NCBI GenBank assembly: GCA_963765375.1
Contig: CAVXVZ010000014.1
Location: forward strand, 1-64,000
Direction of reading: 5' to 3'
Length of the DNA: 64,000 nucleotides
Source of the DNA: Roseiarcus sp963765375
Lineage (GTDB): Bacteria > Pseudomonadota > Alphaproteobacteria > Rhizobiales > Beijerinckiaceae
The position numbers and the translations under genes are program-made. Shown one piece after another: positions 25,234-33,854 of this stretch (position 1 is the first letter of the stretch; the number at the start of each line of letters is the position of its first letter). The notes under the pieces are model-generated. The model worked only from the letters and a program-made list of their open reading frames with translations. It was not told where the DNA came from and did not search any database.

Positions 25234-27954
25234 ATGAGGCATGGCATGAGGCGAGCGCTGCGGAGAAGGACAAGCGCATGGGCGGTTCTCTTCGGAATCG
25301 CGATCGGCGCGCTCGGCTTTCTCGGCGTCGACGCCGCGAGCGCGCAAACGCGGCGCGCTTTTCTGGTCGGCGAGCAGCGCTACTCCGATCAGGACATTCC
25401 GAGTCTCACGCGATCCGACAACGACGCGAGCGATCTCGCGGCCGATCTCGAGCAAGTGGGCTTCGACAAGAAGAACATCACGCTGGCGACGGAGTTGCGC
25501 GGCAAGGGCGATTTCGACAAGCGATTCCAGGCGTTCCTCGCCACCGTGAAAGAGGGCGACGTCGTTCTTTTCTTCTACTCTGGCCACGGGCTCGGGGTCG
25601 AGGCGAACAATACCGACTATCTTTTGCTCAGCGACATCAAGAGCCTGCGATCCTATACGCGCGACCAGGTGATCGAAGCGGACAAGCGCCGGGACGATAT
25701 CATTTCGCTCAAGATGCCCTCGTTCGAGGGGGCCTACGAGACTGACGAAATCGCCAAGAACGGCGTTTCCGTCACCGATGTGATGAACGCGATCGCCGAC
25801 AAAAAGCCGAAGGTCGCCATCCTCCTTCTTGATGCTTGCCGTTCGATCATCCGGGCGACGACGGATGAGCGGGAAATCAAACGCGGCCTCACGTCCGGCA
25901 GCCGTCTGCTGCAGCCGAAGGATGTGCCGGCGGGCACGATCGTCGTGTTCTCCGCTTCCTTTGGCGAAACGGCGATCGAGAGCTTCGGGTTCGGAGATCA
26001 TCGACGCAACTCCCTCTTCACCGAAGTCGTCCGGTCGGAACTGCAACGGCCGGGGCAAACGTTGATCGAACTCGGCCAGCGGATCACCCGCATGGTCCGG
26101 GCGTTCGCTCTCAAGGGCGGGCGGCAGCAGGAGCCGGAATATTTCGAGAATCTCGGCGTCAGCGACAATTTCGCGCTCGTCGATCCGGTCGGGGCCGCAC
26201 GCTTCCAGCTGACGCAGCAGGAATGCGCAGGCGCCGAGGTCGATTGGGCGGAGATCAGCCAGCAACCCGAGCGTGAGGCTCTGGAGAGGCATCGCCGACG
26301 GTTCCACGATTGTGCGACGGCCGAACTCGCGCGCCGCGCGCTCGTCAGCCTGATCGGCTCTTCCGAGGTCGTTGCTCCGACCGTGTCCGCCACCTCCAAG
26401 GTGGTCGACGAATGCGACCAGCGGGCGGCCTCGGAGAGCGACCCATCCCGCCCGCCCGAGGTCCCCGGGGTCGCGCTCGATCAGATGGATTTCGACAAGG
26501 CGATCGCCGCCTGCAAGACATCGATTGAGCACAATCCGCGCATTGTCAGATATCTCTTCAATCTCGGCCGCGCCAAATTCGCTGCGGCCAACGCGCTGCG
26601 GCTGGACGATCCCGCCCGCAAGCCCCTCATTGTCGACGCGCGCGCCGCCTACAACGACGCCGCCAACCGGGGCTACGTGGCCGCGCTCTTCAGTCTGGCG
26701 ACGCTCTCCGCCTACACCGATGCGAGCGACGAAGAGCAGGCTCGCGACAACAACCTCCTGTTGAAGGCGGCGAACCAGGAGTTTGCCCCGGCGATGTACG
26801 AATTGGGCCGCCGTTACAGCAAAGGCTCGTTTGGCCTCCAGCGCGATCTCACCGAGGCCTATCGCTGGATGGCCAAGGCTGCGGAGGCCGGGTCGATCCC
26901 CGCGAAGGTGGAAACGGCCGAGGCGCTTTTCTGGGGGTACGGCGTCGCGCCAAATCCGCGCCGCGCGGTCGAAATGGCCGAACAGGCGGCATACTCGGGG
27001 TCCGACGCTGCAAAGTTCAATCTCGGTTGGTATTATTTCTGGGGTTACAAGATAAACACCACCGGCGACCAGGTCGCTCCCAGCTCTGTTCTGCCCGACG
27101 ACACCCAGGCCCTGCTCTGGTGGGGGCGCGCGGCCTCGGACAACAATCCGGCGGCGCAGTACACCATGGCGCAAATGATGGAACATGGGTATGGCCTGCC
27201 CGCTCCTCAGCCAGAGATCGCGGAGCGCTACTATCGGCTGGCGGCAAGCGGCGGCAACGAGAACGCCGAGATCGAGCTGGCCCGCCGGCTCCTGGCGGGC
27301 CGCGTGCTGGTCAAACCGGAAAACGGGTCGAACGAAGCAATCGACCTGCTCACCCGCGCGCTGAGCCACGGTTCGGCCCGAGCGGCGAACATGCTCGCAG
27401 AGATCTATCGCAATGGCGAGCTCGATCAGGCCAAAGACCCGCTGATGGCGATGAAATATGCCTTTCTCGCGATGAAGCTTTCCACTCAGGCTGACCCGAC
27501 CGAGTCCGATGGCAATCCGTTCTACGAGATCGATGCAGGCATCCTGCTGGCGGAAATGGCCGTGAACGGCCAAGCCGTCGACATTAACGATCGCGCCTTG
27601 CTGACCCCCGACGAAGTCGACCGCCTGCAGCGCTACTACGGGACCGTCGATCCGGAGACGCGCAAGGTAAAGACGCGCCCCCTAAACGTCCCGCTCGACT
27701 GCGGCGGCTACACCTCCGACAAACTGGTTTGGGTGTGGGATTGGGGCCGCGCCGAAGCGCCGACCGAGCCGCAGTTCCGCAGCTTGGAGCGCGAAACCCG
27801 TTGCTACAACAACGACGTTCTGCGTCGAACGCTGTCCGCCACGTTCCAGGCCGCGCGCAAGGAGAAAGTGCCCTTCGCCGACTTGATCACTCAGCAAATC
27901 CTCGCGGCGCAGGCAGAAGCAAACGCGCAGTCGACCCGTCAGCCCCGCCGTTGA
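25234..27954 (+). CDS. Exported caspase-like peptidase with Sel1-type repeats
   Basis: The 906-residue product has a signal peptide (WAVLFGIAIGALGFLGVDAA) and a caspase domain with His118 in FFYSGHGLG and Cys202 in LLLDACRSII. A helical middle follows, then Sel1/TPR-type repeats from about residue 505 to 750 (APAMYELGRRYSKGSFGLQR, AKFNLGWYYFWGYK, AQYTMAQMMEHGYGLP, AANMLAEIYRNGELDQ). Such repeats usually bind protein partners. The C-terminal 150 residues are unique to me. The start MRHGMRRAL at 25234 lies 35 bases after the preceding gene; ATG 25246 is an alternative. All domains are in one continuous frame. Confidence 0.87.
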   Translation: MRHGMRRALRRRTSAWAVLFGIAIGALGFLGVDAASAQTRRAFLVGEQRYSDQDIPSLTRSDNDASDLAADLEQVGFDKKNITLATELRGKGDFDKRFQAFLATVKEGDVVLFFYSGHGLGVEANNTDYLLLSDIKSLRSYTRDQVIEADKRRDDIISLKMPSFEGAYETDEIAKNGVSVTDVMNAIADKKPKVAILLLDACRSIIRATTDEREIKRGLTSGSRLLQPKDVPAGTIVVFSASFGETAIESFGFGDHRRNSLFTEVVRSELQRPGQTLIELGQRITRMVRAFALKGGRQQEPEYFENLGVSDNFALVDPVGAARFQLTQQECAGAEVDWAEISQQPEREALERHRRRFHDCATAELARRALVSLIGSSEVVAPTVSATSKVVDECDQRAASESDPSRPPEVPGVALDQMDFDKAIAACKTSIEHNPRIVRYLFNLGRAKFAAANALRLDDPARKPLIVDARAAYNDAANRGYVAALFSLATLSAYTDASDEEQARDNNLLLKAANQEFAPAMYELGRRYSKGSFGLQRDLTEAYRWMAKAAEAGSIPAKVETAEALFWGYGVAPNPRRAVEMAEQAAYSGSDAAKFNLGWYYFWGYKINTTGDQVAPSSVLPDDTQALLWWGRAASDNNPAAQYTMAQMMEHGYGLPAPQPEIAERYYRLAASGGNENAEIELARRLLAGRVLVKPENGSNEAIDLLTRALSHGSARAANMLAEIYRNGELDQAKDPLMAMKYAFLAMKLSTQADPTESDGNPFYEIDAGILLAEMAVNGQAVDINDRALLTPDEVDRLQRYYGTVDPETRKVKTRPLNVPLDCGGYTSDKLVWVWDWGRAEAPTEPQFRSLERETRCYNNDVLRRTLSATFQAARKEKVPFADLITQQILAAQAEANAQSTRQPRR

Positions 27955-28015
27955 AATCGTGAGAAAGCGGCTTTATAGTGTGAATTGGACTGAACCGCAT
28001 CATCGGGAGAGTTCC

Positions 28016-29242
28016 ATGGGCGTCAAGTCGGTAAAGCACCCAGCGAGTTCTGGCATACTTTTGGCGGCGAGCGCGGCCGTTGCGCTCGCGACATTCGGCC
28101 AATCTCCGGCCTGCGCAGGCGACGCCTTTCTCCGTGGATTTGTCGGAGGCATGGTGGGCGGCATGGTCGGCAACATGCTCATGGAGCCTCGCGGCGGCTA
28201 TGGTCATCGCGCTTCGCGCGCGGCGCCCGCCTATCATTCAAACGGCGCGCCATCCAGTCGTTCGCGCCCGGCAGGCAACGGAGCGCCGCCTTCGCCGGAG
28301 GAGTCGTCCCGCGCGCTCGCCTCCCTCGCGCCGCCGACCACCCAGGAAGAACAGGTGATCCTAAAATCCGTGACGCCCGTTCAATCGCTCGGGGCCGTTG
28401 GCGCGTCGGATGATCTCGAGCAGATCGGCAAGGATTACAACGCCGACGCCAATCGCGACTACACCAGCCGGGTCGACGATGTGATCAGGCGCATCCAGCA
28501 AGCCCAAAGCGCCCAGCACTCGACCAAAGAGGGGGACGTCACCGAGCATGCGATTCTCGAAGCGCTGAATACTTCCATCCACGACGCCAAACTCTTCAGG
28601 TTCGAGACGTTTCTGGGCGAGAATTGGTCACCCGAGCGTCTGCGCGTGATGATTCTCGATCAGGTCATGAATGAGATCGGAGGCCTGTTTGACGGCACGA
28701 ACCGCGGCGCCGTGACGATGAACGACCTCAATTCGATCATCAGCAAATCGGCGCGTAACGTCTATTCGCGGCTGTTCGAGACCTCGGAATTGCTGGCGGC
28801 AAATCGCAGCTCCACCCTGTTCCTGCAACGTCTCTATCAGACCCACGGGGATCTGGTGAACGGCGATGTCCGTGAGAGCGCGGAGCAATTGTTGGCGGAT
28901 GCCTCCGCTGCCGGCGTAGCTCCGCTGGAACCTTCGCTGCGGCGCGACCCTAACGCCTTCGCCCTCCGATATCGGGCGGAGCGCATCATTTACGATTGCT
29001 TGACTGACAATGTCGAGGCGATGACCTCGAGCGAGTCCGGCATGGCGCCGTCAGGGGAGATTAACAAGCGTGTGCTTGACGTCGCCAACCAGCAATGCGC
29101 CAAGTGGGCCTCTGCGCAACTGATCGATGCCGACGGCAAGATAAAGCCCCAGGACCCGATGCCCCTGCGCGTCATTTGGACAGCCAAGGGTCCGAATGAC
29201 GACGACCCCTCGATGTATGGACGCGCGACGGACCAGCTCTAG
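28016..29242 (+). CDS. Exported glycine-zipper protein of unknown function
   Basis: I do not recognise this 408-residue protein. It has a signal peptide (residues 1-34) and then GFVGGMVGGMVGNML at about 41-55, a GxxxG glycine zipper likely to insert in or associate with a membrane. A Pro/Ser/Arg-rich spacer and a mainly helical domain (about 110-408) follow. The latter contains IHDAKLFRFETFLGENWSPE and ERIIYDCLTD with few cysteines. GGAGA lies five bases before ATG 28016, which decides the start. It sits 61 bases after the Sel1-caspase gene in the same direction, so it is probably part of the same operon, perhaps as an envelope channel or target. Confidence 0.65.
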   Translation: MGVKSVKHPASSGILLAASAAVALATFGQSPACAGDAFLRGFVGGMVGGMVGNMLMEPRGGYGHRASRAAPAYHSNGAPSSRSRPAGNGAPPSPEESSRALASLAPPTTQEEQVILKSVTPVQSLGAVGASDDLEQIGKDYNADANRDYTSRVDDVIRRIQQAQSAQHSTKEGDVTEHAILEALNTSIHDAKLFRFETFLGENWSPERLRVMILDQVMNEIGGLFDGTNRGAVTMNDLNSIISKSARNVYSRLFETSELLAANRSSTLFLQRLYQTHGDLVNGDVRESAEQLLADASAAGVAPLEPSLRRDPNAFALRYRAERIIYDCLTDNVEAMTSSESGMAPSGEINKRVLDVANQQCAKWASAQLIDADGKIKPQDPMPLRVIWTAKGPNDDDPSMYGRATDQL

Positions 29243-29416
29243 GGGCGATCTTTCTGCCCGTCCTCGCCTCCCGGAGCTCCGCAGTCTGGCGCGCGAGCGG
29301 CCTTGGCGATTCTGTGGCGAGAAGTTCGCTTCTGGTCGGGACAGCGGCGGGATCGCGAGTGATTTTCAGAGCCAATTCGCTCCCGGCAATGGATGGGCCA
29401 GCGCTCGGGACCGCCG

Positions 29417-30973
29417 ATGAACGCCAGGAAAGATGCGCCCCCGCCGTCCCCATTCGCGAGGTCCGTCGGGGCGGCCATGGCCAGTCTGGTCCTCGCGCTA
29501 TTGATTTGCGGGTTCACATTTTTGCTCCGAGCGGTCGATTTCGCGCCGCTTCGTGCGCTCGTCATGACGGAGGACCATCTCTACGACGCGATCCACGCGC
29601 CCGACGTCCGCCTCCTCAAGAATGCGCATCAGGTCGTTTTCATCGATATCGACGACAATGCGGTTGAGAAATGGACCGGGCGGGCGAACAAGGACCTCAA
29701 TTCCTCCGAAAGGCCGAAGCCTTCTCGAAACAATACGCCGCGCGGACTCATCGCTGAGCTCGCGGGTCTTGCGAGAAAAGCCTCGGCGGCAGTCGTCTTC
29801 CTGGACTTCGACTTTCGCGATCGTCTGGCCGACGACATCGACCGCGACGGAGACCGCAGCCTCCATGACGAACTCGCCAAGAAAAGCGAGACCCCCGTCC
29901 TCATTCCGACCTTCTTCACCGCGGGCGTTCTGCCGCCCTGCGTCAACCAGAGCGACCAAATCGCGCCAGCGGAATTGGAGACCGTGTTCAGCGATTTGAC
30001 CGAGGCGAGGCAAAGCGGCGGCGCAAAGGAGCTGCCCTCGGTTGCTCTGGTTCATCCGGTGCTCGCGCTCGGCGCTTACGGGCTGCCCGAAGGCGCCTGT
30101 TCGGCCTATCACGTCCAATTCGGCGGGGAGATGGTCGCGCGGGAGGCAGCGATGGTGCGGGCTGTCCAATTGGCGATCGCCGGCTCTCCCTGCGAGCCGG
30201 CGGAGCAATGCGTCAAACTGCCCGGCCTCGACACGCCAGAGATCGTTCCGATTCGGTGGGCGATCGGCAATGACACAGACCAGAAACACGACGGGGCCGA
30301 CAACGGCGGGGAGAATGACGGCAAAAGGAATTTGGCTTACGCGCGCGTCAAGGCGAGTTCGCTCGTCACATACCAAGGCCTCGTCGATTCTCCGAAAATG
30401 GATTCGGGTGTCTTGAAGGACGCGATTGTCGTCATCGGCTCAACCGCGCGATGGTCGGAGGATACGTTGTCGACGCCTCTGGGCAATCTTCAGGGCGTGC
30501 TGGCTCATGTCAATTTGGCGCTCAGCCTCGAGTCCGCCAACGACGAAATCCCGCTCTGGGAGCAGTTCGGGCTCGACGTCGTATTCATCGCCGCCGCTGC
30601 CGCCGCGGTCCCTCTTGTTTGGTACTATTTGTACAAAAAGCTCGGACTAGCGGCCGAGCCCTCCGCGCGACAGCAGCTCTGGCATTTTCTTCTCGAGACA
30701 GGCCTGTTCGTGGTCTTCGGAATCGTTTTCGCGGCCATCTGCGCGCTCCTGCTCTATTCCGGCTCACGCTTGACGGCCGGCTGGCGCTTCGGACTTCTCA
30801 CCTTCGTCGTCGGCTCGATCGTCGCGCTGCTGATCGAAGTCTGCTCGGCCGTCTCGGAGGGCGCGAGGAAAGCGACCGAACACTGCATGACGCGGCGGAC
30901 CACTCCGAATCCGGAGAGCTCACCGCGACTGGAACCGCCAAATGCGAGCGCCAAGGAGGCTCCGCCGAGATGA
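29417..30973 (+). CDS. CHASE2-domain membrane sensor without output domain
   Basis: The 518-residue protein has one N-terminal membrane helix (residues 12-35), a large periplasmic CHASE2 domain (about 40-390, with VVFIDIDDNAVEKW, AAVVFLDFDF and the closing VVIGSTARWSEDTLSTPLG, then LQGVLAHVNLALSLE), and three closing helices (about 395-475) that are characteristic of CHASE2 architecture. CHASE2 is normally the sensor half of kinases, cyclases or adenylate-type signal proteins. Here only a short, charged cytoplasmic tail follows, so any output must come from a partner. ATG 29417 follows GGGACCGCCG. Its stop overlaps the next gene (ATGA). Confidence 0.85.
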   Translation: MNARKDAPPPSPFARSVGAAMASLVLALLICGFTFLLRAVDFAPLRALVMTEDHLYDAIHAPDVRLLKNAHQVVFIDIDDNAVEKWTGRANKDLNSSERPKPSRNNTPRGLIAELAGLARKASAAVVFLDFDFRDRLADDIDRDGDRSLHDELAKKSETPVLIPTFFTAGVLPPCVNQSDQIAPAELETVFSDLTEARQSGGAKELPSVALVHPVLALGAYGLPEGACSAYHVQFGGEMVAREAAMVRAVQLAIAGSPCEPAEQCVKLPGLDTPEIVPIRWAIGNDTDQKHDGADNGGENDGKRNLAYARVKASSLVTYQGLVDSPKMDSGVLKDAIVVIGSTARWSEDTLSTPLGNLQGVLAHVNLALSLESANDEIPLWEQFGLDVVFIAAAAAAVPLVWYYLYKKLGLAAEPSARQQLWHFLLETGLFVVFGIVFAAICALLLYSGSRLTAGWRFGLLTFVVGSIVALLIEVCSAVSEGARKATEHCMTRRTTPNPESSPRLEPPNASAKEAPPR

Positions 30974-31914
30974 GAGGCATCCTTGCGGCAAATCTGGTCG
31001 CAGCAATCCTTGTCGTTCGGCCGGGCCACGCGGTCGCGGACGACAAGACATGCCCGATCGATGAAGTCGTCGCCGTCGTCCGTTTGGTCGCGGGCGACGC
31101 GACGAAGACGCATATCAAGCGCGCGCGCCCGGATGACGGGAAGGACGAGAAGAGCGACGCTCGCGAACCTGATGACGAGCACGCGAAGTCCGACACGTGC
31201 ATTCGCTATGGCGATCGTCTCGAGGCCGGTCCCGAGGCTGTCGTGACCATCGAAACGACCAAAGGGAAACGCCATATTGGCGGGTCTTATGACCCGGAGT
31301 TTCAGGCGCCGGAGGCCTCCGAGGCCGTCTCGCCCGGCGCTATGTCTTACATCGCTTCGCTCTATCACAATCTCTTCAGCAGAAGCGGCACGAGCGTTTA
31401 TGCGACAGGCAGAGGGCTCGGGGATTGCCAAGAGGCCGGGGAGGAGGCTTTGCCTCTTGTTCCGCTCGATCGGCTCGGCCAGACCCATCAAGAGATCGGC
31501 GCCGACCTCAAGGAAGTCGTCGCGGCATGGAAGCCATCGGCGCCGCCCCGCTCTGTACAGGCGACATTGCGCGAGGGGAACGGCGTGGTCATCGCGCGCG
31601 CCGACGCCTGCGGCGAAGCTCACGTCGCCCTGCCATTGCGCCCCGGCGATCTTCACCCCAACGACGCCCTGACGCTCGAGATTGTCGATGGCCGCGGCGC
31701 GAGGCTGGACTACGACCTGATCGTCGTTGAGCCGAAGGACCTGCCCGCCCCGCCAGGCTCCTTGCCGAGCCAGTGGCTCATTGCGGCGTGGCGGCTCGCG
31801 GCGGGTCCGCCGGAAACGCGACTTGACAGCATCGCGAGGCTCCAGACGGCGCCGCCCGACGCTTTGGCTGCCCGAAACATCTCCGAGGCGATCTGGCTTG
31901 ATTCGAAGTTCTGA
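30970..31914 (+). CDS. Exported FecR-like protein
   Basis: The 314-residue protein has a signal peptide (MRGILAANLVAAILVVRPGH). A charged stretch follows, and then a FecR-type beta segment (CIRYGDRLEAGPEAVVTIET) of the kind found in cell-surface signalling regulators. The second half (QATLREGNGVVIARADACGE, then LTLEIVDGRGARLDYDLIVVE) looks like a beta-sandwich. It overlaps the CHASE2 gene by four bases, so the two are translationally coupled and probably act together in the periplasm. No binding partner such as a sigma factor is present nearby. Confidence 0.7.
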   Translation: MRGILAANLVAAILVVRPGHAVADDKTCPIDEVVAVVRLVAGDATKTHIKRARPDDGKDEKSDAREPDDEHAKSDTCIRYGDRLEAGPEAVVTIETTKGKRHIGGSYDPEFQAPEASEAVSPGAMSYIASLYHNLFSRSGTSVYATGRGLGDCQEAGEEALPLVPLDRLGQTHQEIGADLKEVVAAWKPSAPPRSVQATLREGNGVVIARADACGEAHVALPLRPGDLHPNDALTLEIVDGRGARLDYDLIVVEPKDLPAPPGSLPSQWLIAAWRLAAGPPETRLDSIARLQTAPPDALAARNISEAIWLDSKF

Positions 31915-31948
31915 AGTTGCAGAGCCCGAAAGAGGGTCGCCGTCTACA

Positions 31949-32332
31949 CTAGTCCGAGATTTGGACGATGCGGTTGGTGTTGAGGTTGACGATGGCGCGG
32001 CGGCCGTTGACCACCACGGCGCCGTAGCCGGGCCGATCAGGGATTGGAGTTGGAGTGACATCTTGCGGGAGCGTGTCGCCCTGGCCTGGCTGTCCGGGGA
32101 CGATGACGCGCGGACCGACGCCGATCGGTCCCAGGTCCGGCGCGGAAAGGGTCGACGACGACTTGCCGGACCCCAGGCCTGACGACCCCAGACCGGACGA
32201 CCCCAGGCCTGACCCCAGACCCGACATCCCCGGTGGCGCGTAAACACCCTTGAGGGTTTGTGGCTGGTTCTGGGCGTAGCTTGAACACCCCAGGGCAGAT
32301 AATACAACTAGTGACAGTACAACTGCGCGCAT
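31949..32332 (-). CDS. Small secreted protein with GLGSS repeats
   Basis: This 127-residue protein carries a signal peptide with a Cys at the cleavage region (VVLSALGCSSYAQ), so it could be a lipoprotein. A low-complexity run GLGSGLGSSGLGSSGLGSG follows, encoded by 15-base DNA repeats near 32180-32228, and a conserved-looking C-terminus GYGAVVVNGRRAIVNLNTNR. The last motif occurs in small exported proteins of Hyphomicrobiales with no known role. AGGAGA precedes the ATG. It faces the FecR-like gene convergently with only 34 bases between stops. Confidence 0.65.
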   Translation of the reverse strand: MRAVVLSLVVLSALGCSSYAQNQPQTLKGVYAPPGMSGLGSGLGSSGLGSSGLGSGKSSSTLSAPDLGPIGVGPRVIVPGQPGQGDTLPQDVTPTPIPDRPGYGAVVVNGRRAIVNLNTNRIVQISD

Positions 32333-32794
32333 GTTCGCCTCTCCTGCGCAGGCCCTCCGATCGGACGCCTGAAAGCGGCCGCGTCCGGATCAGGAGGAAC
32401 GACTTCGGCTTCCGACCTTAGCAGCCCGCCTCGATCGAGGCCAGAAGCCGCGCCCGGATGGGCATCCGGCTGCATTCGATCCCTCCGAGGCTTTTCCAAG
32501 CCAAGCCAGAATTTAGCCAAATCCAGCAAAGCCCGGTCAGCGCCGAGCAAAATCCATCAAAGAAAAAGGCTTGGATTTCCTTTGATCGGCTTGTCAGAAT
32601 CTAGCCTTTTCAATGGGTTGCGCCGATCGCTCGGGCAAGAAACTCTTTCTCTGCTCCTTTCCTCGCGATGGTTGGTGCGCCCCTCGGCGCCTCAAAGCCG
32701 GCGACCTGTCCAACGTACCACGACTTCCGATTTTGGGAAAGACAATTCTGGCCATGACGGGCGCAATCTTCCTCGGTCCGAGCGGACCGCGCGC
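32333..32794. other. 460-base intergenic stretch with a dispersed repeat
   Basis: No gene is supported. The region between the small secreted protein and the aldolase contains A-rich and T-rich words (AATCCA, CAAAG, TTGGATTTCC), including the copy of the TTGGATT repeat at 32571-32633. Confidence 0.5.
32571..32633 (+). repeat. Second copy of the TTGGATT dispersed repeat
   Basis: TTGGATTTCC (32571-32580) is followed by diverged 10-base units and then AGAATCTAGCC and TTTTCAATGGGTTGCGC. The last part matches TTTTCAGTGGGTTGCGC of the copy at 19680-19743 with one difference. The opening decamer is identical to the minus-strand word at 98-107. Confidence 0.65.
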
Positions 32795-33574
32795 TCACCG
32801 TCCGGGATTCTGGCGCCTGAACTGTGCCGCAAGTTGTTCTGCCCCGTTCGCCAGGAGTCCGATGTCCGAGCCGACGGCGGCGAACAGGCAGCCGAGCTCG
32901 ATATAATGCTGGGCCAGTTGCGGATCCCCGGTCAGGATTCCGGGCGCGACGCCCGCGGCCTTGATCCGCCGGATCGCGTCGTCGATCGTCTTGACGACCG
33001 CGGGATGGCTGGGCTCGCCGAGATGGCCGAGCGCGGCCGAAAGATCGCCAGGGCCGACAAAGACCCCGTCGACGCCCTCGACCTTGGCGATCCGCTCGAG
33101 GTTCTCGAGCCCGCGCTTCGTCTCGACCTGCAAGAGAAGGCAGATCTCGGCGTTGGCGGCCTTGTGGTAGCCCTTGATCCGGCCGTAGCGCGACGCGCGC
33201 GCCTGAGAGGCGAAGCCGCGAAAGCCGTGCGGCGGATAGCGGGTCGATTGAACCGCGCGCTCAGCTTCCTCCTCCGTCTCGACATAAGGGATGAGAAGCG
33301 ACTGCGCGCCGACGTCGAGCAGGCGCTTGATGATGACGGGATCGTTCCAAGCCGGCCGGACGACGGCATGCGCCGTTCCGGCGCTCATCGCCTGAAGCTG
33401 GGTCAGCACCATCGGCAGTTCGTTCGGCGCGTGCTCGGTGTCGATGAGAATCCAGTCGAAGCCGGAATCGGCGATTATCTCGACCACCAGATGGCTCGCG
33501 AGACTATGCCAGAGCCCGATCTGCAACCGGCCGGACTTCAGCGCCTGCTTGAAGGGATTGACGAACGTGTCCAT
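32795..33574 (-). CDS. HpcH/HpaI family aldolase
   Basis: This 259-residue class II aldolase cleaves 2-oxo-3- or 4-hydroxy acids to pyruvate and an aldehyde. Family hallmarks are visible: GLWHSLASHLVVEIIADSGFD at the start, the metal-linked DTEHAP, the LLLQVETKRGLENL strand with its metal-binding Glu, and GVDGVFVGPGDLSAALG with its metal-binding Asp. It is closest in style to 4-hydroxy-2-oxoheptanedioate or 2-keto-3-deoxy-sugar-acid aldolases. No pathway partner is adjacent, but sugar-acid dehydratases occur at 36.9 and 59.9 kb and could supply substrates. Confidence 0.87.
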   Translation of the reverse strand: MDTFVNPFKQALKSGRLQIGLWHSLASHLVVEIIADSGFDWILIDTEHAPNELPMVLTQLQAMSAGTAHAVVRPAWNDPVIIKRLLDVGAQSLLIPYVETEEEAERAVQSTRYPPHGFRGFASQARASRYGRIKGYHKAANAEICLLLQVETKRGLENLERIAKVEGVDGVFVGPGDLSAALGHLGEPSHPAVVKTIDDAIRRIKAAGVAPGILTGDPQLAQHYIELGCLFAAVGSDIGLLANGAEQLAAQFRRQNPGR

Positions 33575-33799
33575 TGCGCTTGCGCCTGAAGGCCTAAGGT
33601 GAACACCAGATCGGGCGCCTCCTGGAGTGGGCGAATTCTGGACGACATTGGCCGCTCGCTCAATGTCTCAAAGCCACGCTCTGAGCGGAAATTCCATTTT
33701 ACCCTGACTTTGGACCGGATTCGACGTGGAGTGGCCACCAGATATCGGCTGTGGAACGCCGGGGCCGGACATTCGCGCGCCAGTCGGCCGCCCATCCGC

Positions 33800-33827
33800 A
33801 AAAAGAAAGACCGCCTCGCGGCGGTCT
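33800..33827 (-). terminator. Intrinsic terminator of the PEP-CTERM gene
   Basis: On the minus strand AGACCGCC and GGCGGTCT pair across a four-base loop (8-bp perfect stem, 33808-33827) and are followed by TTTCTTTTT. It starts 27 bases after the PEP-CTERM stop codon, an ideal position. Confidence 0.88.
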
Positions 33828-33854
33828 CTCCTGTTCTCGAAGGAAGGATGAGCG

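Noticed and set aside
25132..27573. 813-codon open frame on the minus strand
   Set aside because: It is antisense to the Sel1-caspase gene, has no family motifs, and results from GC-rich third positions.
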